From the NCBI RefSeq assembly GCF_004349235.1, contig NZ_SMKY01000061.1:1-37242 (forward strand): a stretch of 37,242 nucleotides of DNA. Direction: 5' to 3'. Position 1 is the stretch's first letter; each line of letters opens with the position of its first letter. This DNA comes from Actinomadura darangshiensis. GTDB lineage: Bacteria > Actinomycetota > Actinomycetes > Streptosporangiales > Streptosporangiaceae. This document shows positions 8,336 to 15,856 of this stretch, in pieces. The position numbers and the translations under genes are program-made. The notes beneath the pieces were generated by a model. That model made no database searches and had not been told where the DNA came from. It saw nothing but the letters and a program-made list of their open reading frames with translations.

Positions 8336-8357
8336 GTATGACCGGTAGCGGTCATAC
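8336..8357. promoter_or_regulatory. Perfect 9-bp inverted repeat in divergent promoter region
   Basis: Arm GTATGACCG (8336-8344), spacer GTAG, arm CGGTCATAC (8349-8357). The spacing and perfect symmetry are typical of a dimeric repressor or activator site. It lies 88 bp upstream of the kinase start and about 145 bp upstream of the MBL/Rieske start, so it could control either or both. Confidence 0.55.
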
Positions 8358-8503
8358 CTGGGAAGGCGGTGAACTTCGCCCTTTACCAGGGCGTCCCACC
8401 CTTAATATGGGCGCCCGGTCAGAAAGCTTTTCATGCCGGTGACGTAGCCGCATTGCGCATTCCGGCGGGTGTGCCGGCGGGCCCCGGGCGAGACAGTCTT
8501 CGC

Positions 8504-10066
8504 ATGCCTACGGTCACATTTATCGGACATGCGGGGGTGGCGGTGGACGCGACCGCGTTCCACCTGCTCGCGGACCCATGGCTCGCTCCAACCGGGGCCT
8601 TTCTCGGCGCCTGGCACCAGTATCCGAGGAACGATCACCTCGAACTCGACCCGATGCTCGACGCCGACTGGGTGGCGGTCTCGCACGAGCATCTAGATCA
8701 CTTCGACCCGTGGGTCATCGAACGCCTTCCGGCGCGGACCAGAATCCTCATTCCGTGTTATCCCGGACCCGCCTTCCGGGAGCGCATGGCGGCCGCCGCC
8801 GGCGGCCGCCAGGTAATCGAGGTGGCACCCTGGGAGAAATTCCCGCTTGACAATCGGGGGTCCTGGCTTACCGTCATTCCGGAACTGTCGCCGATGTGCC
8901 ACGATGCCGCCTTTTTGATCGTGGCGGACGGCCGCGGAATCCTGCACTGCAACGACGCGCGGCTCACCGCCGCGCAGGCCCGCCGCGCCAAGCACCTCGC
9001 GGGCGACCGGCTGGACCTGATGGCGCTGCAGACGTCCGGGGCGTCCTGGCACCCGATCTGCTACGAGTACCCGGCCGCCGAGATGGCGGCGGTCTCGACG
9101 GCCAAGCGGATCTCCAAGCTCCGCGCGGCGCAGCGGCTCGTCCGGCAGACCGAACCGGAGCTGGCCGTCCCGTTCGCCGGGCCGCCGTGCTTCCTGGACG
9201 CGGAGGTCGACCACCTCAACTGGGTGCTCGGCCAGGAGGAGGGTGCGTTCTGCGACCCGGAGACCTCCACCGAGTGGCTGCGCGAGCACCTCCCGGGGCA
9301 GCGCTGGGACCACTTCAAGCCCGGCGACGCCATCGACCTCGACACGGGCGTGATCACCCGCGACCCGGTCTCGGCGGAGTTCTCCTTCGCCGACGCCGAC
9401 CGCGACGCCTACCTCGAGCGCTACGCCGCCGACCGCGCCGCCGCCATCGCCGGCGTCATGGCGGACTACCCCGAACCCGGCCCCGGCCTGGCCGACCGGT
9501 TCATCGCCCACTTCACCTACCTGGGCGGCCTCAGCGACTACTTCCTCCGCCAGATCGCGATGATCGTCCGGTTCGAGATCACCGGCCCCAACGGCGGCAC
9601 CTGGGACGTCGACTTCTCCGCGGACGGCCTCACCGTGGCGGAGGCGTCCCCCGCCGTCCGCCCGCACTACCGCATCACCACCGCGGGCCGCTGGCTGGAC
9701 GCCGTCCTCTCCGGCCGGATGGCCTGGGAGGACCTCCTCATCTCCTTCCGCCTCAGCCTCTACCGCGACCCCGACGTCTACAACGACTACCTGGTCGGCC
9801 TGCTCAAGCACGCCAACGCGCCCGCGCTGCAGGCCGTCGAGGCCTACGAGACCGGACGGGACGAGAGCGAGCGCATCACCGTCTCCTGCGACGGCGCCCG
9901 CTACGACATCCCCCGCTACTGCCCGCACGCCGGCGAGGACCTGTCGGTCGGCGCCGTGGTCCGCGACGGCCGCATCCACTGCCTGGCCCACAATTTCGCC
10001 TTCGACCTGGCCACCGGCAACTGCTTGAACGCGCGCGCGGCGAATCTCACGAGCCGGTTGCTTTGA
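8504..10066 (+). CDS. MBL-fold / SCP2-like / Rieske [2Fe-2S] three-domain protein
   Basis: A 520-aa protein. The N-terminal domain (about 1-280) is a UlaG-like metallo-beta-lactamase fold with the metal motif H61-E-H63-L-D65-H66, a further His in MCHDAAF and an ND pair in HCNDAR. This resembles the hydrolase-fold part of CMP-N-acetylneuraminate hydroxylase (CMAH). The middle (about 330-450) looks like an SCP2-type lipid-binding domain. The C-terminus is a Rieske domain: C473-P-H475 and C493-L-A-H496. In CMAH the Rieske domain is N-terminal; here it is C-terminal. An iron-dependent oxygenase or hydroxylase acting on a lipid-linked or nucleotide-linked substrate is inferred. The ATG at 8504 begins the conserved TVTFIGHAG strand. 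A strong hairpin follows the stop. Confidence 0.85.
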   Translation: MPTVTFIGHAGVAVDATAFHLLADPWLAPTGAFLGAWHQYPRNDHLELDPMLDADWVAVSHEHLDHFDPWVIERLPARTRILIPCYPGPAFRERMAAAAGGRQVIEVAPWEKFPLDNRGSWLTVIPELSPMCHDAAFLIVADGRGILHCNDARLTAAQARRAKHLAGDRLDLMALQTSGASWHPICYEYPAAEMAAVSTAKRISKLRAAQRLVRQTEPELAVPFAGPPCFLDAEVDHLNWVLGQEEGAFCDPETSTEWLREHLPGQRWDHFKPGDAIDLDTGVITRDPVSAEFSFADADRDAYLERYAADRAAAIAGVMADYPEPGPGLADRFIAHFTYLGGLSDYFLRQIAMIVRFEITGPNGGTWDVDFSADGLTVAEASPAVRPHYRITTAGRWLDAVLSGRMAWEDLLISFRLSLYRDPDVYNDYLVGLLKHANAPALQAVEAYETGRDESERITVSCDGARYDIPRYCPHAGEDLSVGAVVRDGRIHCLAHNFAFDLATGNCLNARAANLTSRLL

Positions 10067-10071
10067 TTCGG

Positions 10072-10100
10072 AGCTCAGGCGCCCTGGGGGCGCCTGAGCT
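10072..10100 (+). terminator. Strong hairpin terminator after the MBL/Rieske gene
   Basis: A 13-bp perfect stem: 10072-10084 pairs with 10088-10100 around the 3-nt loop TGG. It begins 6 bp after the stop codon. There is no U-tract, as is common in actinomycetes. Confidence 0.8.
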
Positions 10101-10168
10101 GGATTGCAGACGTGTCACAAACGGTTGCTGAGGGCATGTCCGGGACCTGGGCGTTGATCACAGGGTGT

Positions 10169-10174
10169 TAGAAT
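10169..10174 (+). promoter_or_regulatory. Candidate -10 element upstream of the small membrane ORF
   Basis: TAGAAT is a close match to TANNNT and lies 36 bp upstream of the TTG start of the 49-aa ORF, beyond the preceding terminator. No convincing -35 hexamer is found at normal spacing; a TTGATC is present but only 9 bp away. Confidence 0.35.
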
Positions 10175-10209
10175 TGCCTGGTTGTTGGGGGATTTAAGGG
10201 GTGTGCGGG

Positions 10210-10359
10210 TTGAGCCGCAGGAAGCTCGGCCTGGTGGCCGTTGCGTTCGTTCTGGTCGTCGGGGTTCTGGAAGTCGCCGCTTTGCGGCTCGGGTCGCTGG
10301 AGTTTCCCACGCCTGGGAATTCGCAGCCGGCGGTGGCCGACCAGCCGGGCGGGAAGTAG
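10210..10359 (+). CDS. Small single-pass membrane protein (49 aa), TTG start
   Basis: Reads MSRRKLGLVAVAF and continues hydrophobic to about residue 26, then a short polar Pro/Gly-rich tail ending ADQPGGK. The Arg-Arg-Lys before one hydrophobic helix is a classic positive-inside signal, so the tail should face outside, either membrane-anchored or secreted. The TTG start is preceded by AAGGGG about 9 nt upstream. A GTG at 10201 is in frame but directly abuts that site. It has its own candidate -10 and follows a terminator. The stop falls 1 bp from the stop of the convergent glycosidase-like gene of the EPS operon. Function unknown; no family recognised. Confidence 0.6.
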   Translation: MSRRKLGLVAVAFVLVVGVLEVAALRLGSLEFPTPGNSQPAVADQPGGK

Positions 10360-10360
10360 C

Positions 10361-11281
10361 TCAGCGGGCCGTGTTCCTGGCCTTCAGCAGGCTTTGCAGG
10401 TCGGGGTGGGCGCCGCCGGCCGCGTCGGAGAGGGACGGGCACGCCCACTCGTCCTGGCGGCCCCAGGAGTAGGAGATCTCCAGGGGCGGGCGCGGGGTGA
10501 GGCGGTCCCAGCGGGCGAGGATCTTGCGGAACTGGTCCTCGGTCGGCATCCAGTACTGCCGGTCGCCCTTGGAGCAGCTCTGCCCGAACGCCTGCAGGAC
10601 GGGCGCGATCTTGGCGCGCGGGATGCCGGCGGCGTCCGCCATCCGGACCATCCGGTCGATCGCCCCGATGTCGCAGTGCTCGCGGGTCCTGGACGAGCCC
10701 TTGCAGGGGTAGGGGTCGAGGCCGACCAGGTCGACGCCGACGCGGTCCGGGGTGAGGGGCTTCATCGGCCAGTCGGTCAGCGAGATGAACGAGACCTGGC
10801 CGGGCGCGTGCTCCTTGACGTAGGCGGCGCGGCGGCGGATCTCCCCGGCGATCTCCGGGCACTCGCGGGGGTTCGGCTCGTCCGACAGGTACCACCCGTA
10901 CACCTTGGGGTCGCGCCCGAACCGCTGGACGGCCTGCTGGAAGTCCTTCCAGTCGAGCTCGAAGCCGTCGCAGGTGAAGTTGCCGACCCAGAGGAGCGCC
11001 CGCATTCCGGCCGGGACGCCCGTGACCAGTGACGGGTCCGCTTTGACGTCGACCAGGTCGTAGCCGAGTTCGCGGAGGCGCGGGTAGTCCGACGGCTGGG
11101 TGTTCAGGGCGATCCGGTGCGTCTTGCCGGGTTCGGCGGCCGGGGTCCCCGGGGACGCGAGCGGGCCCCGGTACGGCTGGTAGCCGGACGCCCGGTGCTG
11201 CAGGTAGAGCAGGCATCCGGCCGCCAGGACGACGATGGCCGCGGTGGCCGAGATCTTGAACCGGACGTCCCGGACGTCCAT
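10361..11281 (-). CDS. Membrane-anchored TIM-barrel glycoside-hydrolase-like protein
   Basis: About 306 aa. One N-terminal membrane segment (KISATAAIVVLAAGCLLYL) is followed by a Pro/Gly linker and a domain resembling (beta/alpha)8 glycosidases: WYLSDEPNP (a DEP motif with likely catalytic Glu), VDLVGLDPYPC and ISYSWGRQDEWACP. Several cysteines suggest an exported protein. It closes the EPS operon, 19 bp after the sugar transferase, so trimming or release of the exported polymer is a reasonable inference. No GH family number can be assigned with confidence. I prefer ATG at 11281 because GGAGA lies 9 nt upstream; the GTG at 11290 would overlap that site. Confidence 0.7.
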   Translation of the reverse strand: MDVRDVRFKISATAAIVVLAAGCLLYLQHRASGYQPYRGPLASPGTPAAEPGKTHRIALNTQPSDYPRLRELGYDLVDVKADPSLVTGVPAGMRALLWVGNFTCDGFELDWKDFQQAVQRFGRDPKVYGWYLSDEPNPRECPEIAGEIRRRAAYVKEHAPGQVSFISLTDWPMKPLTPDRVGVDLVGLDPYPCKGSSRTREHCDIGAIDRMVRMADAAGIPRAKIAPVLQAFGQSCSKGDRQYWMPTEDQFRKILARWDRLTPRPPLEISYSWGRQDEWACPSLSDAAGGAHPDLQSLLKARNTAR

Positions 11282-11300
11282 GGCGGTCACTCTCCGTGGC

Positions 11301-12032
11301 TCAGGCGGCGGAGCCGGGCTCCTCGGCGCGGCGGATCGGCTTGTCCTGGGCGTCCCTCGGCCCGGCGACGTGCACCGGGAGGGGCGGGACCGGGATGCCG
11401 AGGATGTGCTTGACGGTGTCCCAGATCGCGCCGAGCGTGGCGCGCATCGACGGTTCCCGCAGGTAGACGGCGTCGACCGCGACCCGCGCGGGGACGATCC
11501 GCTCGATGTAGTTGACGAGGTCGACCTCCTCGCCCGGTCCGAGGACGTCGAAGTCGCGGAGCCGCACCTCGGACACGCCGGTCAGGCCGGGCCGGTGGTC
11601 GAAGATCCAGCGGCAGTCCGGGCCGTAGTGGACGGCGAGGTCGTAGGTCTCCGGACGCGGCCCGACGAGCGTCATCTGGCCGCGCAGGACGTTCATCAGC
11701 TGCGGCAGCTCGTCCAGCGACCACTGCCGCAGCAGCTTGCCGACCTTCGTCAGCCGCGGGTCGCAGTTGGCGGTGACGGCGAGGCCGCGGGCGCCCTGCC
11801 GCATCGTCCGGAACTTGTACATGGTGAACGGCCGCCCGCCCTGCCCGACCCGGGTCTGCCGGAACACGCCGGGACCCGGGCTGGACGCCCGCACCAGCAG
11901 GTAGATGACCAGCAGCGGGACGCTGAGCAGGAGCAGGCCGGTGACCGCGCCGGCGACGTCCAGCACGCGGCGCGGCCGGGACGGGGGGACGCCGTCGCAC
12001 GGGTCGACGGGACGGCTCGCAAGCTCGGACAT
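11301..12032 (-). CDS. Priming sugar transferase (phosphoglycosyl transferase, PF02397 type)
   Basis: A 243-aa protein with one hydrophobic re-entrant or transmembrane segment (VLDVAGAVTGLLLLSVPLLVIYLLV, about 23-47). The family core follows: GVFRQTRVGQGGRPFTMYKFRTM, the Asp-Glu dyad in WSLDELPQLMNVL, and GQMTLVGPRPE. It transfers a sugar-1-phosphate from a nucleotide sugar to undecaprenyl phosphate, the first step of repeat-unit assembly on the inner membrane leaflet. This is the short form, without the four-helix N-terminal domain of WbaP/WcaJ. It lies 4 bp after the flippase gene in the EPS operon. Sugar specificity cannot be read from sequence. Confidence 0.92.
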   Translation of the reverse strand: MSELASRPVDPCDGVPPSRPRRVLDVAGAVTGLLLLSVPLLVIYLLVRASSPGPGVFRQTRVGQGGRPFTMYKFRTMRQGARGLAVTANCDPRLTKVGKLLRQWSLDELPQLMNVLRGQMTLVGPRPETYDLAVHYGPDCRWIFDHRPGLTGVSEVRLRDFDVLGPGEEVDLVNYIERIVPARVAVDAVYLREPSMRATLGAIWDTVKHILGIPVPPLPVHVAGPRDAQDKPIRRAEEPGSAA

Positions 12033-12036
12033 GGGG

Positions 12037-13338
12037 TCACCCCTTGTTCTTGGACGCGGAGTTCTTGACGTGCTGGAACCAGACCAGCAGCGCGGCCGTG
12101 GTGGCGACGAAGGAGATGGACGTGGCGATCGCGGCGCCGACCGCGCCGTGCGCGGGGATCAGGAACGCGCCGAGGACGACGACGACCACGAGGCCGATGC
12201 CCTGCCCGGTGGACGCGGCGCCGGGCCGTCCGACCCCGTAGAGGTAAGCCATGACGAGCCCGGTGACGCCGAACGTGACGACTCCGGCGAGCCGGATGTA
12301 GGTGGGCAGGACCGCGTCGTCGAAGACGTCCCCGAACACCCAGGGCAGTGCCGTCCCGGCGATGAGGGCGAGCGGCAGCGCGGCGAGTGCCGAGACGGCG
12401 AGCGCGGGCAGGATCAGGCGGGACGTCCGCTTCGTCGCCGTCTCCCGGTCCTCCTTGGCGAAGTCGGGGTACAGGACGTAGTTCACGGCGAGCCCCGGCA
12501 GCTGCACCAGCTCGGCGAACTTGCTCGCGACCGTGTAGACGCCGAGCACCTTCGGGCCGGCGAGCGCGCCGAGCAGCGCCATGTCGAACCGGAGTTGCAG
12601 CAGGTCGATGAGCTGGCCGAGGTAGCCGCGGAACCCGTACCCGGCGATGGTCCGGCCGAGCCGCCGGTCGGGGCGCCCCCACCCGGCGAAGAAGCCGCGC
12701 CGGGCGAGCCGCCGGGCGATCCACGCGGCGGCGGCGATGTCGGCGAGGACGAGCCCGGTGATCAGCGCGCCCGGCCCGTACCAGCCGGTCAGGATCACGA
12801 GGTAGATCGGCAGGAACACGAACTCCTCGACGGCGATGGCGAGGCTCGCGCCGGGCTGGTCGTCGGTCCCCTGGAGCAGGCCCTTGCCGACGGACACGAA
12901 GCCCTGGGTGAAGGACGGCGCCGCCGCCGCGACCGCGATCCATATCCCGAACGACTTGAAGAACACCAGGTAGACCAGCGGGCTGAGGGCCAGCCAGCCG
13001 ACCCCGGCGACCACGGCGCCGATGACGGTCAGCCACGCCAGCGTGGGCCGCACCCGGCTCTGGTCGTAGTCGTCGCGGGCGAGGAAGAACGGCGCCGCGC
13101 CCGGCAGCCCGGCGCTCGACAGCTGGCAGAGCAGACCCGGCAGGATCCGGACGAGGGTGAACGCGCCGACGAGCTTGGGCCCGCCGATCCGCGCCACCAT
13201 GATCGTGGCGAGGCCGAGCGAGGCGAGCGCGCCGACCCGTCCGGCCATGTTGCCGGCGACGAGCGCGATCAGCCGCCGCCGCAGCCGCGACTCCTGCGCG
13301 GGCGCGAGCACGGGGCGCGACTCCTGCGTGTCCGTCAT
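12037..13338 (-). CDS. Wzx-type polysaccharide flippase
   Basis: A 433-aa integral membrane protein with about 12-14 hydrophobic segments, starting RRRLIALVAGNMAGRVGALASLGLATIMVAR. It matches the oligosaccharidyl-lipid flippase branch of the MOP superfamily. It should move undecaprenyl-pyrophosphate-linked repeat units across the membrane. The ATG at 13338 has GAGGAGG upstream and overlaps the stop of the Wzy gene by 4 nt (ATGA), so the two are coupled. The C-terminus is basic (KNSASKNKG). Confidence 0.9.
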   Translation of the reverse strand: MTDTQESRPVLAPAQESRLRRRLIALVAGNMAGRVGALASLGLATIMVARIGGPKLVGAFTLVRILPGLLCQLSSAGLPGAAPFFLARDDYDQSRVRPTLAWLTVIGAVVAGVGWLALSPLVYLVFFKSFGIWIAVAAAAPSFTQGFVSVGKGLLQGTDDQPGASLAIAVEEFVFLPIYLVILTGWYGPGALITGLVLADIAAAAWIARRLARRGFFAGWGRPDRRLGRTIAGYGFRGYLGQLIDLLQLRFDMALLGALAGPKVLGVYTVASKFAELVQLPGLAVNYVLYPDFAKEDRETATKRTSRLILPALAVSALAALPLALIAGTALPWVFGDVFDDAVLPTYIRLAGVVTFGVTGLVMAYLYGVGRPGAASTGQGIGLVVVVVLGAFLIPAHGAVGAAIATSISFVATTAALLVWFQHVKNSASKNKG

Positions 13339-14627
13339 CGGGCCTCCTCGCCTCCGAAGAGATCTAGGGCGGCTATCAGGCCGAAGAGCGCCCAGCCGTG
13401 GCGGTAGTGGAGGGTCTCGTAGAAGAGGCCGGAGATGAGGAAGACGGCGACGAGCGCGCCGAACAGCTCCGGCCGCGGGACGAGCCGCGCGTACTCGCCG
13501 GTCAGCGCGCCGCGGCGGGCGATGCGCACGCACCGCAGCAGCAGGACGAACACGAGCACGATGAGCGCGGCGCCCCCGAGGAAGCCGCGTTCCAGGACGG
13601 ACGCCACATAGTCGTTGTGCGCCTCGCGGACGTAGGTCTCCTGCCGCACCAGCATCTGCTTCTCGGTCTGGCCGGGTCCGATGCCCCACGGGTGCGTCTG
13701 GTCGTCGATCATCTGGATGGTGGTGGCGAGGACGGTGCTGCGCGACTGGGTGCTCTCCCCGGTGGTCCGCCCGATGGAGTCGCGCAGGATGGGCGACGCG
13801 GCGCTCGCCTGGTCCAGCAGCGGCTGGATGTTGACCTGCGTGACGACCGTGGTTCCGGCACCGGCGACGAACACGGCGAACGCGCCGACGGCGATGGCGT
13901 GGTGCGCCTTGCCCTCGCGGAACAGCCGGAACAGGTAGCCGAGCAGGATCGCGATGACGAGCGCGAGCAGCCCGCCGTTCGAGCCGGTCAGGACCTCGGC
14001 GGCGAGCAGGATCCCGCAGACCGCCCAGCGCCGCTTCGGCGTCTCCGGGAAGCGGGTCGCCCGCGAGATGAAGAAGATGCAGATGAACCAGTTGGACGCG
14101 TAGTTGGCGTCGCCGAACGTGAACATCGCGCGTTCGCCGTCGAGCTGCTTGCCGGACATGGCCTCGATCCCCAGCACGAAGCCGACGATCATGACGATGG
14201 CGTAGCAGGTCCCGATCCAGACGAACGCGCGGAGCGCGACCTTCAGCAGCGACGGGTCGCGGCCGAGGTTGGCGATGCTCACCGCCCACAGGAGCACGAA
14301 CAGGTCCTTGACCAGGGTGAGCGCGCCCGCGTCGTTGACGATGGCGGCGATCCCGCCCGCGATGATCGTCAGCAGGGTCGGCAGGAGGAACGGCCACCGG
14401 ACGGGCAGCCGCCGCGTCCCCGCCCACATCAGCATCGTCGCGGTGACGCCGACGAGTGCGAGGTCGGGCAGGCCGGTGTTGCCGGGGCCGGGCGCGAGCC
14501 CGGCCGGCATCAGCATCGGCAGCGAGGCGATGCCCGCGACCAGCACCACGGCGGTGAGCCGCGTGCCGCGTCTCAGCGGCGGCGCGGGCTGCTCGGCGCC
14601 GGGCGGGGCCTCGATCATCGTGGTCAT
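13335..14627 (-). CDS. O-antigen ligase/Wzy-family polymerase
   Basis: A 430-aa polytopic protein with about 10-12 membrane segments. A large extracytoplasmic loop (about residues 265-350) carries the REAHNDYVASVLERGFLGG motif typical of the Wzy_C/O-antigen ligase family. It is predicted to polymerise flipped repeat units outside the membrane. Sequence alone does not separate Wzy from WaaL-type ligases, but the Wzx, Wzz and priming transferase neighbours support polymerase. It is coupled by ATGA overlaps both to the glycosyltransferase upstream and to the flippase downstream. Confidence 0.88.
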   Translation of the reverse strand: MTTMIEAPPGAEQPAPPLRRGTRLTAVVLVAGIASLPMLMPAGLAPGPGNTGLPDLALVGVTATMLMWAGTRRLPVRWPFLLPTLLTIIAGGIAAIVNDAGALTLVKDLFVLLWAVSIANLGRDPSLLKVALRAFVWIGTCYAIVMIVGFVLGIEAMSGKQLDGERAMFTFGDANYASNWFICIFFISRATRFPETPKRRWAVCGILLAAEVLTGSNGGLLALVIAILLGYLFRLFREGKAHHAIAVGAFAVFVAGAGTTVVTQVNIQPLLDQASAASPILRDSIGRTTGESTQSRSTVLATTIQMIDDQTHPWGIGPGQTEKQMLVRQETYVREAHNDYVASVLERGFLGGAALIVLVFVLLLRCVRIARRGALTGEYARLVPRPELFGALVAVFLISGLFYETLHYRHGWALFGLIAALDLFGGEEAR

Positions 14628-15844
14628 GGGCGGCCGGAGTTCCCTCGGTAGGTCTCGTCCAGGACGGTCCCGAGGTGCGCGGGCGAGAACCAGGAGCCGA
14701 CCCGGGCGCGGGCGCGCTCGGCCATCCGCGCGGCGGCGGCCGGGTCGTCCAGCAGCGCCGACACCGCGCCCGCCAGGCCCTCGGGGTCCTCGGGCCGGAC
14801 GAGCATCCCGGTCTCACCGGCGAGCACCAGGTCCTGGTTGGACGGGACGGCCGTCGCGACCAGCGGGATCCCCGCCCCGATCGCCTCGACCAGCACGCAC
14901 GGCAGCCCCTCCCAGCGGCTCGCCATCGCCATCACGTCGAACGCGGGCAGCACGGCGGCGACGTCGCCGCGGTGCCCGAGCCAGCGCATCCGCTCGCCGA
15001 TGCCGAGCCTGGCGGTGAGGGCCTCCAGCTCGCCGGCCATCGGGCCGCCGCCGACCCACAGGCCGAACACGTCGTCCGGCAGCCGGGCGATCGCGCGGGC
15101 GAAGACCTCCGGGCCCTTCTGGAACGTCAGCCGGCCGACCGACCCGACGACCTTCACGCCGAGCGGCAGGTCGAGGCGGCGGCGGGCCTGCGCGCGGGAG
15201 CCGGGCGCGGTCGCGTAGGCGTCCACGTCCACGGCGGGCCACGACAGCCGGACCCGCTCCGGCGTCGTCAGCCCGAGGCGCAGCGCCGTCGTCACCGTCT
15301 CCGACCCGATCGCGAGGAACGCGTCGGTGCGTTTGGCGGCGATCCGTTCGAGACCTATATATACGCGTCGCCGCGCCCACGACTGGAACTCGTTGAACGG
15401 GAACCCGTGCCACGTGTGCACGATGCGCGGCACCCCGGCGCGGGCCGCCGCGACCCGTCCGATCACGCCGCCCTTGGCGCTGTGGGTGTGGACGACGTCG
15501 TAGCGTCCGTCCGCCAGCACGCGGGTCAGCGTGCGCAGTGCCGCCATGTCGTCGCGCGGCGAGATCTGCGGCACCAGCGGCCCCACCTGGACGATCTCCA
15601 TCCCGGCCGCGTGCGCCGCGGGAGTGAGGTCACCGGCGGCGGCGTTGGCGACGGCCTCGTCCCCGAAGAGGACGCCGTTGCCGGTGGACGAGGCCGTACT
15701 GTCCATGCCGACGCCGCCGGTGACGATCGCGCGCTCGTAGTCGCCGTCCGGCAGGGCCAGCGCGCCGTTCAGCGCGACCTGGCCGGCGCCCCCGTTGAAC
15801 CGGGTGATCACCGTGGCGACTCTGAGCTTCCTCGTGGTGGTCAT
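14624..15844 (-). CDS. GT4-family glycosyltransferase
   Basis: A 406-aa GT-B enzyme. The N-terminal acceptor domain starts LRVATVITRFNGGAGQ and includes VVHTHSAKGGVIGR. The C-terminal nucleotide-sugar domain has VGSVGRLTFQKGPEVF (with the KG motif), WLGHRGDVAAVLPAFDV and MASRWEGLPCVLVEAIGAGIPLVAT (the E-x7-E motif). It should add a sugar to the primed lipid carrier in the cytoplasm. It is the only glycosyltransferase in the locus apart from the priming enzyme. A short AT-rich codon run (TATATATA, 15356-15363) encoding VYI is conspicuous in this otherwise GC3-saturated gene. It begins 12 bp after the SDR gene. Confidence 0.92.
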   Translation of the reverse strand: MTTTRKLRVATVITRFNGGAGQVALNGALALPDGDYERAIVTGGVGMDSTASSTGNGVLFGDEAVANAAAGDLTPAAHAAGMEIVQVGPLVPQISPRDDMAALRTLTRVLADGRYDVVHTHSAKGGVIGRVAAARAGVPRIVHTWHGFPFNEFQSWARRRVYIGLERIAAKRTDAFLAIGSETVTTALRLGLTTPERVRLSWPAVDVDAYATAPGSRAQARRRLDLPLGVKVVGSVGRLTFQKGPEVFARAIARLPDDVFGLWVGGGPMAGELEALTARLGIGERMRWLGHRGDVAAVLPAFDVMAMASRWEGLPCVLVEAIGAGIPLVATAVPSNQDLVLAGETGMLVRPEDPEGLAGAVSALLDDPAAAARMAERARARVGSWFSPAHLGTVLDETYRGNSGRP

Positions 15845-15856
15845 CTGATGCGCACC

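Noticed and set aside
13339..14817. Upstream extension of the flippase frame through the Wzy and GT4 genes
   Set aside because: Low-complexity Arg/Ala-rich translation opposite in frame to well-supported genes; the flippase clearly starts at 13338 with ATGA coupling.
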